DNA from: a virus
DNA length: 64,000 nt
Direction: 5' to 3' (one strand)
IMG/VR virus record: IMGVR_UViG_3300025168_015970
Span: 1-64,000 of that record
Under the pieces are notes generated by a model that was not told where the DNA came from, made no database searches, and saw only the letters and a list, made by a program, of their open reading frames with translations. This document shows, one piece after another, positions 49,382-58,116 of this stretch (within the stretch, counting starts at the first letter, position 1; each line of letters begins with the position of its first letter). The position numbers and the translations under genes are program-made.

Positions 49382-50454
49382 GCGCAATACCATCTAAAAC
49401 AGGAGTACCAGATATTGTTAATAGTAAATTAACAAATACAGTAGATTTTCATATTGCCTCAACAAACTTTAACTCTATATTAAGATCATATATTAACTTT
49501 CTAGCTCTTAGTAAGTACTATGACAGTTTAAAATATGAAGCTGACCCGATTACAGCTGAAGCAACGTTCTGGGAACAATTAGCAAACTCTAATATAAATT
49601 TACAAACCTTCGCTAAGAACCCTAAAGCTACAAAATATCTATCTCGGCTACAGTTAGAATTAAACGATGGAGAGTTTTTAAAGTTAACTGAAAATGGTGA
49701 CCCGTTAGTTTATATAAGTGCAGCTGGTAACTTAATAGCAGAAACAACTGAAGGTAGAGAGATACCTCTTACTAAAGATGATACTGATAAAGTAAATGAA
49801 CAGTTATCTGAGATAAAGACTTCTTTTGATATCGCTAGCGAAGATCAAAATGGAGAATTTATAGCATGGTGGTTAGATAAGTATCGTAAGTCTCATAATA
49901 AAGTTAAAGAAGTATTACAAACAAAACTTAATATTGAAGATACAATTCTACAAGAAATATCTGAAAGCATAGGTTTTATCTCTTATCAATATCTCACCCC
50001 TCAAGGAAGATATATGCATTATGCAGATGAAGATTCAGACCCAACTCCTTACCCATTTAATAGTATTATAGATGACAAATTGGAATTAGATACTCGAAAA
50101 AATATCTTAGGTTTAAGTCGGAGAACTGAATCAATTTTCAAAAGAAATATACAACAAGTAATTAATACTACAGATCTTGGAGATTCGGCTCATAAAGAAA
50201 ACTTAGTAACTGATCATTTTTACTACAAACGATTAAAAGAAAATCAGTCTGAAATAAGCGAAGTTATAAGCGTTACGTTAGGCGGGGCATTTAACTTACT
50301 AGGTTGGCTAACTACAAATAAAGTAAGTAACAAACAAAAGACTGTACCTGGAGTATTTGAGTTAGTTGTAGAAAATTCAAAAGAAGAAGTAGACTTACTT
50401 TTAAATAAGATTCAAACTCTTAAACGTCCGTTTAGTATGGATATACTTAGTTAA
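49378..50454 (+). CDS. Tail/baseplate-associated protein, unknown
   Basis: The 358-residue protein has no recognised domain. It is acidic, mostly helical, with aromatic-rich NSILRSYINFLALSKYYDSLKYEADP and YQYLTPQGRYMHYADEDSDPTPYPF segments. It overlaps the hub gene by four bases, so it belongs to the same assembly operon, and its end overlaps the convergent small-terminase-like gene by 8 bp. A structural role is inferred from position only. Confidence 0.4.
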   Translation: MSAIPSKTGVPDIVNSKLTNTVDFHIASTNFNSILRSYINFLALSKYYDSLKYEADPITAEATFWEQLANSNINLQTFAKNPKATKYLSRLQLELNDGEFLKLTENGDPLVYISAAGNLIAETTEGREIPLTKDDTDKVNEQLSEIKTSFDIASEDQNGEFIAWWLDKYRKSHNKVKEVLQTKLNIEDTILQEISESIGFISYQYLTPQGRYMHYADEDSDPTPYPFNSIIDDKLELDTRKNILGLSRRTESIFKRNIQQVINTTDLGDSAHKENLVTDHFYYKRLKENQSEISEVISVTLGGAFNLLGWLTTNKVSNKQKTVPGVFELVVENSKEEVDLLLNKIQTLKRPFSMDILS

Positions 50455-50920
50455 GTTTTTCTGGATCATTAACTTCTGCATCAACATTTATAACAGATTT
50501 ATCATTTATAAGTTTAGCCATAATTTCTTCCCTACTCATAGTTAACGCATGACTTTGATCTGCAGTTTGAAGTTCTCTCCTAGATTCAATATCCATTTTC
50601 TTTGATGCAATAGTAGTATTAGACTTTTTATCTTGTATAACAATTTTGTTTAATGTTTCTATAGCTCCAGAAGATGCTTTAATTAACTCCGCAAGGGATG
50701 ATATATTTTCTGCTTCTGGCATATGATGAACCACTTCTTTCATATTGTCGATTAACTCTAGACTATCTTGAATTAACTTCGAAGATTTTTTAATAACAAA
50801 CTCCTCTACATCTTCTTTATTCAATTCTGGATGATCTTGAGCAGCTCGTTCTAACATTTTACTATCTGCAGGTATAGACTTAAGTTGCGAAATTAAATCA
50901 TCCGGGTTAATATCATCCAT
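50447..50920 (-). CDS. 16: Small terminase subunit gp16-like
   Basis: A 157-residue helical protein: KLIQDSLELIDNMKEVVHHMPEAENISSLAELIKASSGAIETLNKIVIQDKK matches the central pattern of marine T4-like gp16 (region with regular Leu spacing and a yEv/lik-type block). gp16 recognises DNA and regulates gp17. It is far from gp17 (13 kb) and on the opposite strand. AGTAAATA lies exactly 5 nt from its ATG, consistent with late expression; the divergent dUTPase has an early-type promoter. Confidence 0.5.
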   Translation of the reverse strand: MDDINPDDLISQLKSIPADSKMLERAAQDHPELNKEDVEEFVIKKSSKLIQDSLELIDNMKEVVHHMPEAENISSLAELIKASSGAIETLNKIVIQDKKSNTTIASKKMDIESRRELQTADQSHALTMSREEIMAKLINDKSVINVDAEVNDPEKLN

Positions 50921-50925
50921 AAAAA

Positions 50926-50933
50926 TATTTACT
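50926..50933 (-). promoter_or_regulatory. Late-promoter box (AGTAAATA), 5 nt from ATG at 50920
   Basis: Minus-strand box; its last base overlaps the first base of the dUTPase -35 box on the other strand. Confidence 0.45.
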
Positions 50934-50960
50934 TGAAAAATCTCTATTATATACTATATT
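50933..50960 (+). promoter_or_regulatory. Sigma70-like promoter of the dUTPase gene
   Basis: TTGAAA (50933-50938), 16-nt spacer, TATATT (50955-50960), 6 nt to the ATG at 50967. Confidence 0.6.
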
Positions 50961-50966
50961 TTATGT

Positions 50967-51473
50967 ATGAGTTCAAAAGAACAGCTTAGTATGAAGTTTG
51001 TAAAGACCCACACTGACGCAAAACTCCCGGAACGAGCCCATGATAGTGATTCAGGATATGATCTATATAGTGTATCAGAAGTTATTGTTCCTGGGGATGG
51101 GTCAGTTGTAGTTCCTGTTGGTTTAACTCTTGGTTATTTGACTCCAGGTTGGTGGTTCCGTGTTGAACCTAGAAGTGGTTTAGGGTTCAAACATAACTTA
51201 CAACCTCACTTAGGAATCATTGATAATGGTTATAGAGGAGATCTAGGAGTAAAGTTATATAACTTCAGTAATGTTAATATTACTTTAAATAAAGGTACAA
51301 AAATTGCACAATTGGTTTTATATCCTCATATAACAGCTGAAGTAAGTTTTATTGATGAAGTCGTTGAAGCTGATCGAGGGGATGCTGGTTTCGGTTCTAC
51401 TGATTATAAATCAGATATGGATACTGATAAAATGTCAATTTATGATAATTTTAAAGAATACCCGTCTGCATGA
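50967..51473 (+). CDS. dut: dUTP diphosphatase
   Basis: The 168-residue trimeric dUTPase shows the five motifs: DSGYDLYS (I), RVEPRSGLGFK (II), LGIIDNGYRGDLGVKL (III, catalytic Asp), KGTKIAQLVLYP (IV) and DRGDAGFGSTDY (V). It removes dUTP and supplies dUMP, keeping uracil out of phage DNA and supporting dTTP supply, which RmlA also uses. The start follows an early-type promoter. It overlaps gp44 by four bases, joining nucleotide metabolism to the clamp loader. Confidence 0.93.
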   Translation: MSSKEQLSMKFVKTHTDAKLPERAHDSDSGYDLYSVSEVIVPGDGSVVVPVGLTLGYLTPGWWFRVEPRSGLGFKHNLQPHLGIIDNGYRGDLGVKLYNFSNVNITLNKGTKIAQLVLYPHITAEVSFIDEVVEADRGDAGFGSTDYKSDMDTDKMSIYDNFKEYPSA

Positions 51474-52378
51474 ACGTATCTGATATATGGTGTGAGAAGT
51501 ACAGACCAAGTACTTTAGAAGAAATAGTACTCAATCCAAGTACTCGTAATTACTTTAATAAAGTACGAGAGGATAAGAACATACCTAATGTTATGTTCGT
51601 TGGAAGACCTGGTATTGGTAAAACTTCTTTAGCAAAGATTATAGTATCTGATGTTCTCAATTGCCAGTATCTCTACATCAATGCGTCGGATGAGAACGGA
51701 ATAGATACTATACGTACAAAAGTTCTAAACTTCGCGCAGACAAAGAGTCTCTTTGGGAGCATTAAGGTTATAATACTTGATGAGTGCGATGGTTTGTCTA
51801 TTGATGCTCAAAAAGCTCTCCGTAATTCTATAGAAGAGTATCACGACTTAACTCGATTTGTACTTACAGCTAACTATAAACATAAGATTATTCCAGCTCT
51901 TCAGAGTAGATGTCAACTATTTGATCTCAATCATGATAAAAACGAGTATATTACTAAGTTGATATCAATTGTTAAAGCTGAAGAAGTAAAGATTAATAAA
52001 GAAGATTTCACTAATATTGTTAATAGTTGTTATCCAGATTTTAGAAGAGGTATTAACGCTCTACAAAAGTATGCTTTATCAGGAGGAAAAGAAGGTATAT
52101 TTGGAGATATATCTGAACTTTTCGATGGTTTAATAGATCTTCTACGAAATAAAAAATATACAGCTATAAGAAAGTTTATTATCGAGAATGAAACTGTCTT
52201 TAATAACGATTATGATGTTTTATTTAAAAAGTTATTTGATTATATATTTGAATCTTCTATAGATGTAGACAAAAAGAAAGACTGTCTTTTAACAGTCTCT
52301 AGATATTTTTATCAGAATAGTCAATGTATTGATCAGGAGATCAACTTCTATTCTTGTATCCTTGAATTAAGCGTTTAA
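51470..52378 (+). CDS. 44: Clamp loader AAA+ subunit gp44
   Basis: The 302-residue protein has ADIWCEKYRPSTLEEIV-type opening (actual: SDIWCEKYRPSTLEEIV), Walker A VGRPGIGKTSLAKI at about 43-56, Walker B VIILDECDGLS at about 106 and sensor/arginine-finger PALQSRCQLFDL. T4 gp44 (319 aa) forms the loader with gp62. No gp62 is recognisable in this window. It is separated by about 24 kb from gp45, although T4 has 45-44-62-regA as one block. Its end overlaps the convergent gene by 12 bp. Confidence 0.92.
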   Translation: MNVSDIWCEKYRPSTLEEIVLNPSTRNYFNKVREDKNIPNVMFVGRPGIGKTSLAKIIVSDVLNCQYLYINASDENGIDTIRTKVLNFAQTKSLFGSIKVIILDECDGLSIDAQKALRNSIEEYHDLTRFVLTANYKHKIIPALQSRCQLFDLNHDKNEYITKLISIVKAEEVKINKEDFTNIVNSCYPDFRRGINALQKYALSGGKEGIFGDISELFDGLIDLLRNKKYTAIRKFIIENETVFNNDYDVLFKKLFDYIFESSIDVDKKKDCLLTVSRYFYQNSQCIDQEINFYSCILELSV

Positions 52379-52864
52379 ATACTTCGCAGTAGTTAACTTA
52401 TAATCTCCGTTAGGTACTTTAGTTGGTTGACCAACATCAGTAGCTACGTCTTCTACTTCTTCTGGCTTCAATGTAGTAGGATCTTTTTGATCATTAGTTG
52501 GATCTTTTTGAGTACCACGAGCATCTGCAGAAGATATATCAAACTCTAATAGTTCTAAGGGAATAGTTAAGTTATTTTGATATAAACCAGGAGCATATTC
52601 TACTGCAATATCTGCTAATTGAGCTTGAGAATCTGTTGTACCAGTCTCATATACAGCTTTTTTAATAGTAGATAACATAAGAGGTTTACCTTGCTCTGAT
52701 AAAGTTTTTACCTCTTGTATATAGTTTTGTCTAGCTTCATCAAGAGATTTATACCAATCTGAAGATTCGCAGTTGCCTTTGATCTTAACATAATCACCAG
52801 CGATAGGCCCGGATTTTACAAATCGACCAATTTGTTGTTCAAATATAGTATCGAATTTACTCAT
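52367..52864 (-). CDS. Late protein with conserved N-terminal motif, likely virion-associated
   Basis: The 165-residue protein starts MSKFDTIFEQQIGRFVKSG, matching the poly-lysine protein's MNRFDEIVNQYL at the same positions. It then has a small strand region (GPIAGDYVKIKG), a helical middle and a Thr/Asp/Pro-rich tail. AATAAATA lies 6 nt before its ATG. From memory, marine T4-like phages carry structural proteins with a similar MSKFDxxFE start. No enzymatic motif. Virion role inferred. Confidence 0.45.
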   Translation of the reverse strand: MSKFDTIFEQQIGRFVKSGPIAGDYVKIKGNCESSDWYKSLDEARQNYIQEVKTLSEQGKPLMLSTIKKAVYETGTTDSQAQLADIAVEYAPGLYQNNLTIPLELLEFDISSADARGTQKDPTNDQKDPTTLKPEEVEDVATDVGQPTKVPNGDYKLTTAKYLNA

Positions 52865-52870
52865 TTAAAT

Positions 52871-52878
52871 TATTTATT
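52871..52878 (-). promoter_or_regulatory. Late-promoter box (AATAAATA), 6 nt from ATG at 52864
   Basis: Minus-strand box followed by ATTTAA-type six bases and the ATG; divergent from the gp25 late box. Confidence 0.5.
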
Positions 52879-52895
52879 CTATTAAGCCTTTTAAA

Positions 52896-52903
52896 ATTAA
52901 ATA
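52896..52903 (+). promoter_or_regulatory. Late-promoter box (ATTAAATA), 7 nt from the gp25 ATG
   Basis: ATTAAATA followed by ATTATAC and the ATG at 52911, giving a leader of at most two bases. It heads the gp25-gp6 wedge operon. Confidence 0.5.
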
Positions 52904-52910
52904 ATTATAC

Positions 52911-53393
52911 ATGGCTCTTAAATTAGATATCCTAAAAGATGTAAAGAATAGGGATAGTTACCGTAATTATTCTTATGCAGACTTACATTTAGATATAGAA
53001 CTTAATAGTTTTCTCTCTGATAAAACTGTTGGGGCAGAGAAAAATAAGCAAGATTTGAAATTAAGTTATGATGAATCCGCTATTTACAACTCTATAAGAA
53101 ACACTTTTAATACTAAAAAAGGACAAAAAATACTAAACCCTAATTTTGGATTAGATCTAGAACAGTATTTGTTTGAGAATATATCAAAAGATAATGGAGA
53201 TTTAATAGGTACTACAATTTATGAAGAGTTAGCGTTGTATGAGCCTCGAGTTATAGTGAATAGTGTAGATATAATTGCACGACCTGATCAAAACGAATAT
53301 AAAATTAGTATATCTATCACAATACCATCATTAAATAATAAAAAAGGGACTGCTAACGGATTACTAACAGCAACAGGGTTTACGTACACATAA
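52911..53393 (+). CDS. 25: Baseplate wedge protein gp25 (lysozyme-like fold)
   Basis: A 160-residue protein (T4 gp25 132 aa). YDESAIYNSIRNTFNTKKGQKILNPNFGLDLEQYLFENIS and LYEPRVIVNSVDIIARPDQNEYKISISITIP are the GPW/gp25 core. gp25 connects wedge to sheath and tube. About 30 extra N-terminal residues precede the core. It is followed 2 bp later by gp6, a standard order. Confidence 0.88.
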   Translation: MALKLDILKDVKNRDSYRNYSYADLHLDIELNSFLSDKTVGAEKNKQDLKLSYDESAIYNSIRNTFNTKKGQKILNPNFGLDLEQYLFENISKDNGDLIGTTIYEELALYEPRVIVNSVDIIARPDQNEYKISISITIPSLNNKKGTANGLLTATGFTYT

Positions 53394-53395
53394 AA

Positions 53396-55231
53396 ATGGC
53401 AAAATATACACAATTCGATTTACCGACAGATGCATATGCAAGCTTTGATGCCCAAAGCTTGCGCGATCTAATCATATCTAGAATTAATAAAGACACGAAC
53501 ATTAATTTTACAGATCAAAATTTCGAAGGTAGTAACATCTCTGCTCTTATAGATATTATTTCCTACTCATACCATACTTTATTATTCTACTTAAATCAAA
53601 CTAGTTCAGAGAGTAATTTTAATGATGCAGAGTTGTATGAAAATATAAACCGTATAGTAAAACTTATTGATTATAAACCTGTAGGTAAGCAGTCAAGTGT
53701 GTTACCCGTAAACATAAAAGGTACCTCTGATTTGTCTGCTGGTTATTATACAATACCTAAATTTACATTCGCAAGCTCTGGTGGTAAGACATTTACATTT
53801 ACTAATGATCTCACGTTTGAAAAAATAACATCTGAAACTGAAACTATAACAGCAACTGGTAACCAATTATTATATGAAGGTACAGTAGAAGAATATCCAG
53901 TTATTAATCCTATCGGTGAAAAATTTGAAACAATAAATCTTCTCCCAGGAGGGGATGTAATAATTGATCACTTTAATATATTTGCTTACGTAAAAGAAAC
54001 AAACGAAGATGATAAGTGGTATGAATGGAAAAGAGTTCCAAGTATATTTTTAGCAAATGCAAATGAAAGAGTTTTTGAAATCCGATATAATGAAAATAAA
54101 AACTATGAATTTAAATTTGGTAATAGTGTAAATGGTAAAAAGTTAAATGACGGGGATCAAGTTGCTATCTATTATATTAAATCAACTGGGGAGTCTGGTA
54201 AGGTAACTAAAAACACTTTTGTAGATAGTGGAATTAATATTTTTAATACATCTCAATATGACACCATATGGGCTGATATAAAAGATACATCCTTAAATTA
54301 TCTTGCTATCGAAACTGCTCCGAATGTTAATATTAATAATACTGAAGACAGTACAAACTTTGGAGAAGAAGAAAAGGTATCAGAAATAAAACAAAACGCA
54401 CCTCGATTTTTTAGTTCAGAATACAAACTAACTACGAAAGGAGATTATAAAAGTTTTATACAACGAAACTATAAAAACTTAATTTACGATGTAACTGTAC
54501 AAAATAATAGTGATTATACTAATGATTATTTAAAATATGTTAATGAAGAGTTAGGTCTAACAGATTATACATTAGATACAAACGCCCTTTTTAATCAATT
54601 TTATTTTGCTGATAGCGCAGACGCAAACAACATATATCTAACTATTGTACCGAATTTGCGTAAAAATAAAACAGTAGTCACTCGTTCTAATTATCTTTCT
54701 AATTCTCTAAAAGAAAAAATACGGAGTGAGATTGAAGATTATAAATTACTTAACAGCGAAATTGCTTTCATTGATCCAGTATACTTAAACTTAGATTTAT
54801 CTTTGTCATTCTCTGGTGAGATAAATAAAACATCTTATAAAGATTACACATGCCTAGAAATAAGCAGAAGTTCCCGTTCTCTAATAAACGAAGAAGATTT
54901 AAAAACAAAAGTATTTAATACTATAACAAACTATATTAATTCTATAAAGCTTGGAGGCTTAATAGATGTGAGGTTTTTAAATAACGAACTTGAAAAAATT
55001 AAAGGTATTGAAAAAATAGAAACAATAAGAACTGATGTAGAAAACCTCGGCGTTCCTGGTCTTTCTTTATGCATTTTTAATCCAATATATAATGGGAGGG
55101 ATATTAAAAGTATCGATACTAGATATCAGTTAAAACCATATCAAATACCTTATATTGAAAATTCCACTTTATTTAAAAATAAAATTAAAGTTAAACCCTT
55201 AACTAGTAACAATAGAGTCGTTGAATATTAA
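53396..55231 (+). CDS. 6: Baseplate wedge protein gp6 (gpJ-like)
   Basis: The 611-residue protein (T4 gp6 660 aa) has YASFDAQSLRDLIISRINKDTNINFTDQNFEGSNISALIDIISYSYHTLLFYLNQTSSESNF, the diagnostic N-terminus of T4-like gp6/baseplate J. The TKGDYKSFIQRNYKNLIYDVTVQN block and LNLDLSLSFSG are later conserved parts. It forms the hexagonal dome ring. It follows gp25 and overlaps the next gene by one base. Confidence 0.9.
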   Translation: MAKYTQFDLPTDAYASFDAQSLRDLIISRINKDTNINFTDQNFEGSNISALIDIISYSYHTLLFYLNQTSSESNFNDAELYENINRIVKLIDYKPVGKQSSVLPVNIKGTSDLSAGYYTIPKFTFASSGGKTFTFTNDLTFEKITSETETITATGNQLLYEGTVEEYPVINPIGEKFETINLLPGGDVIIDHFNIFAYVKETNEDDKWYEWKRVPSIFLANANERVFEIRYNENKNYEFKFGNSVNGKKLNDGDQVAIYYIKSTGESGKVTKNTFVDSGINIFNTSQYDTIWADIKDTSLNYLAIETAPNVNINNTEDSTNFGEEEKVSEIKQNAPRFFSSEYKLTTKGDYKSFIQRNYKNLIYDVTVQNNSDYTNDYLKYVNEELGLTDYTLDTNALFNQFYFADSADANNIYLTIVPNLRKNKTVVTRSNYLSNSLKEKIRSEIEDYKLLNSEIAFIDPVYLNLDLSLSFSGEINKTSYKDYTCLEISRSSRSLINEEDLKTKVFNTITNYINSIKLGGLIDVRFLNNELEKIKGIEKIETIRTDVENLGVPGLSLCIFNPIYNGRDIKSIDTRYQLKPYQIPYIENSTLFKNKIKVKPLTSNNRVVEY

Positions 55232-58116
55232 TGTCTGAACCAATAACTAACACTCCAGATAGTATACCAGTACCAGTAACAGTTACTGTTGATACATCAG
55301 TTTCTGTACCTCCATTGGTTGAGAATGTGCACTTATTATCTGCTTCCCAAGCTGGTTTTACTAATATATCTAATTTTACTTTTACTGCAGATTTAACTGG
55401 TACAGTTTATAGTATTATAGATAATTTTGAACCTAAAATATCTAATACTAAAGCGGTATGGGATTTTGGAGATGGTTATACTCTTAGTGCTGCTAATAGT
55501 ACTACAACTACCCATAGATATAGAGTACCAGGTATATATAAAGTGTCAATGTATTTCTTCAATGAAGAAGGAAACACCCATCTTAATACAGTTACTAAGT
55601 CAGTATCAGTTTATAATTATGTACCAACAAATGTAGCTATTAGTAATAATTTTGTTGCTTCTGTTTCAGCTGCGCAATTCCCAGCCGGAACAAAAAACAA
55701 TTCGTTTAATGCTGGTGTTTCTGCTTCATGGCAAGATATACCAGAGGATGGCAAATTTACTTTGTATCTCACAGCGAGCGGTAGTAAAGCTAAACCATAT
55801 GATACTAAAAGTAAATATGCTCACTTAGTACCGTATAATGCTTTTTACAATCCACAAGATGGTAATCTGATTAATAGTGTGGAAGGTTTAAATTTTAAAT
55901 TAAACAATCAGTATTATGTAGTCAATCCTTCTACTAATAAAATAGAACCAATTTTAGAAGATAAAGTAGAAGAGTTTACTGCAGTTGGAATGACTCCTTA
56001 TTTGTTAGGAGCTACAGTTAGTACGTTCCAAGGTTATGATAATACATCTACAAATTCAGCTGGAGTTACATCAATGCGACCAGGGAAGCCATATTCTGTA
56101 TCCGCCCATGATATACCAGCATTTATATATTATGATGATATACCTAATATCGACCCGGGAGTGAGATTATTGTTTAAGCTTGATACAAGTAAACATAAAG
56201 TAAGAAATTTTTATGTAGATGGTATCGATTCAGATATTAACAGTAGTGGGTTAACTTTTTTAGAAACAAATCAAGTAGGAGCATTTGTAGGTAATACAAC
56301 TACAGAGATTGGTTACCCGATAAAAATATCTAAACCAACTACTACGAGACTCTCTTTCACATCTACAGGTATGAAAGAAATGTCTGGTATACAATATAAA
56401 AGACAAGGAGATAAATTTCAATTGTTTATAGCACTAGCAGATAGGGAGTTAAATATTGCTAAATATTATCCTCAATATTTATGGTCTTCAAGTCAAAATC
56501 CTGCTCAAGATAATCAATTTTACTTAGAATGGACTGATGGTACTACAACAACAACTTCTAACATAAGTAGTATTAGTACAAATAAGTTTCCGTACGATAC
56601 TTCTACAGGTAAAACAAATTTAAGTAGTTTTCTATATACTAATATAAATCCATTAAGTGCCGGAACATGGACATTAAATGTTACTGGAAGAATAGATTCT
56701 TTTACATCAGCAATTGGAGTTTCCGGGTATAACGCCATAATTGATTACGATGGTTCAGGTCCTTTAGGTCCGGTTTCATTAACTGCCTCCGGGGGTAATA
56801 TTATAGAAGGGTCATATACGTTTACAGTCTTACCTTCTACAAATGATGTGGAAATTTATAAAATAAATGAGGATATAGATTATTCTCAAACAATAAAAGG
56901 TTACAGATTCCAATCATTTTTACATGAGTATGATAATTTATTTGACGGTATATTTACTTCGTTTGTTGGTGAAGCGAGCTCAAGTCCTACTGTTTTTGGT
57001 AAAACGGTTTTTGAAAAGATAGCAAACTTTGTTGCAAATAATAACGATGTAGATTATTGTAATCTAGATAACTTACAATCCTTCTATGATTTCTTCAATG
57101 AAGATATAGATATTGTATTACCGACCCCACCACCAGAGCTGAAGCGATTGTATGATTTGTTTAGTATAAAAATAACAAAATTATTAGGAGGATATGAACA
57201 AAATAATGAGCGATTAACTACAGACTTTTATACTAATTCTGCTAATGGACGGAACGTAGACTTTAATAATAAAATAGATACTTCCACTTATACGGTTACT
57301 GCCTATACTAATATTGTAGCAAGACAAAAATTTAACAATGAGTTTGTTTTAATTAAACCTCAAAAAATTGCTAGCTTATCTTTCCAAACAGCAAATGAGC
57401 TTTGGGACTTAACTACAACGAATTTAAATTTCGCGACTACAACTGGCTGGCAAGCTACTGTATCAGATCAAATAAACGAAACTGGTAGCTCTCCAATAAG
57501 TGGTTGGGTACTTACTGGTTCTGTTGCAGGACATAACCCATATACTGGTACCCCAGCCACAAATAATTTATTTCAAGCTATAAACGCTAAATCAAATTCT
57601 AGCTATAAGGTTACTGTAACTGTCGCAAGCTGTACAGCCGGTACATTAAGAGTAATAATAGGGCAACATAGTAACGGGGTTGCATTACCTCAAACAGGAG
57701 GGGTTACTAATAATGGAACTCATTCTGTAACGATAACAAACACAGGAATTTATGATACCCTTTCATTGGAAGTAAGTCAAGACTTCAACGGTAATATAGA
57801 TAACATTATTATACAAGAATTAATTTCAAATCAATATCCTCTTTCAGCTTATAATAAATATAGTAACTGGGGTTGGTCGTTAGATACTTCTGTATCAGGT
57901 GCTAGTGGTTTAGATAGTTTTTATGACTTTTATCCTTATACGACATATGACACTACATCGGCAGATGAAAATATAAAAAACAGTATTGTAGATTTTAATA
58001 ATACATATACGTCTATAACTCGTGGAAATTCTTCCCTGAGCGCTAATTGGGATAATACAGGTGGCATTGTATATAAAAATGTGGATTATCAAATCCGGAA
58101 AGGACTTAATATATGA
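55231..58116 (+). CDS. Giant wedge/adhesin protein with PKD domain (gp7 position)
   Basis: A 961-residue protein in the gp7 position after gp6. It has a PKD-type domain at about 34-125 with the hallmark WDFGDG at 77-82 and HRYRVPGIYKVSMYFF. A Ser/Thr/Asn-rich beta body follows, and near 770-870 a jelly-roll-like, carbohydrate-binding-type region (SSYKVTVTVASCTAGTLRVIIGQHSNG). T4 gp7 (1032 aa) has no PKD. Inference: wedge scaffold with surface-exposed binding domains. It overlaps the next gene by four bases. Confidence 0.55.
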   Translation: MSEPITNTPDSIPVPVTVTVDTSVSVPPLVENVHLLSASQAGFTNISNFTFTADLTGTVYSIIDNFEPKISNTKAVWDFGDGYTLSAANSTTTTHRYRVPGIYKVSMYFFNEEGNTHLNTVTKSVSVYNYVPTNVAISNNFVASVSAAQFPAGTKNNSFNAGVSASWQDIPEDGKFTLYLTASGSKAKPYDTKSKYAHLVPYNAFYNPQDGNLINSVEGLNFKLNNQYYVVNPSTNKIEPILEDKVEEFTAVGMTPYLLGATVSTFQGYDNTSTNSAGVTSMRPGKPYSVSAHDIPAFIYYDDIPNIDPGVRLLFKLDTSKHKVRNFYVDGIDSDINSSGLTFLETNQVGAFVGNTTTEIGYPIKISKPTTTRLSFTSTGMKEMSGIQYKRQGDKFQLFIALADRELNIAKYYPQYLWSSSQNPAQDNQFYLEWTDGTTTTTSNISSISTNKFPYDTSTGKTNLSSFLYTNINPLSAGTWTLNVTGRIDSFTSAIGVSGYNAIIDYDGSGPLGPVSLTASGGNIIEGSYTFTVLPSTNDVEIYKINEDIDYSQTIKGYRFQSFLHEYDNLFDGIFTSFVGEASSSPTVFGKTVFEKIANFVANNNDVDYCNLDNLQSFYDFFNEDIDIVLPTPPPELKRLYDLFSIKITKLLGGYEQNNERLTTDFYTNSANGRNVDFNNKIDTSTYTVTAYTNIVARQKFNNEFVLIKPQKIASLSFQTANELWDLTTTNLNFATTTGWQATVSDQINETGSSPISGWVLTGSVAGHNPYTGTPATNNLFQAINAKSNSSYKVTVTVASCTAGTLRVIIGQHSNGVALPQTGGVTNNGTHSVTITNTGIYDTLSLEVSQDFNGNIDNIIIQELISNQYPLSAYNKYSNWGWSLDTSVSGASGLDSFYDFYPYTTYDTTSADENIKNSIVDFNNTYTSITRGNSSLSANWDNTGGIVYKNVDYQIRKGLNI

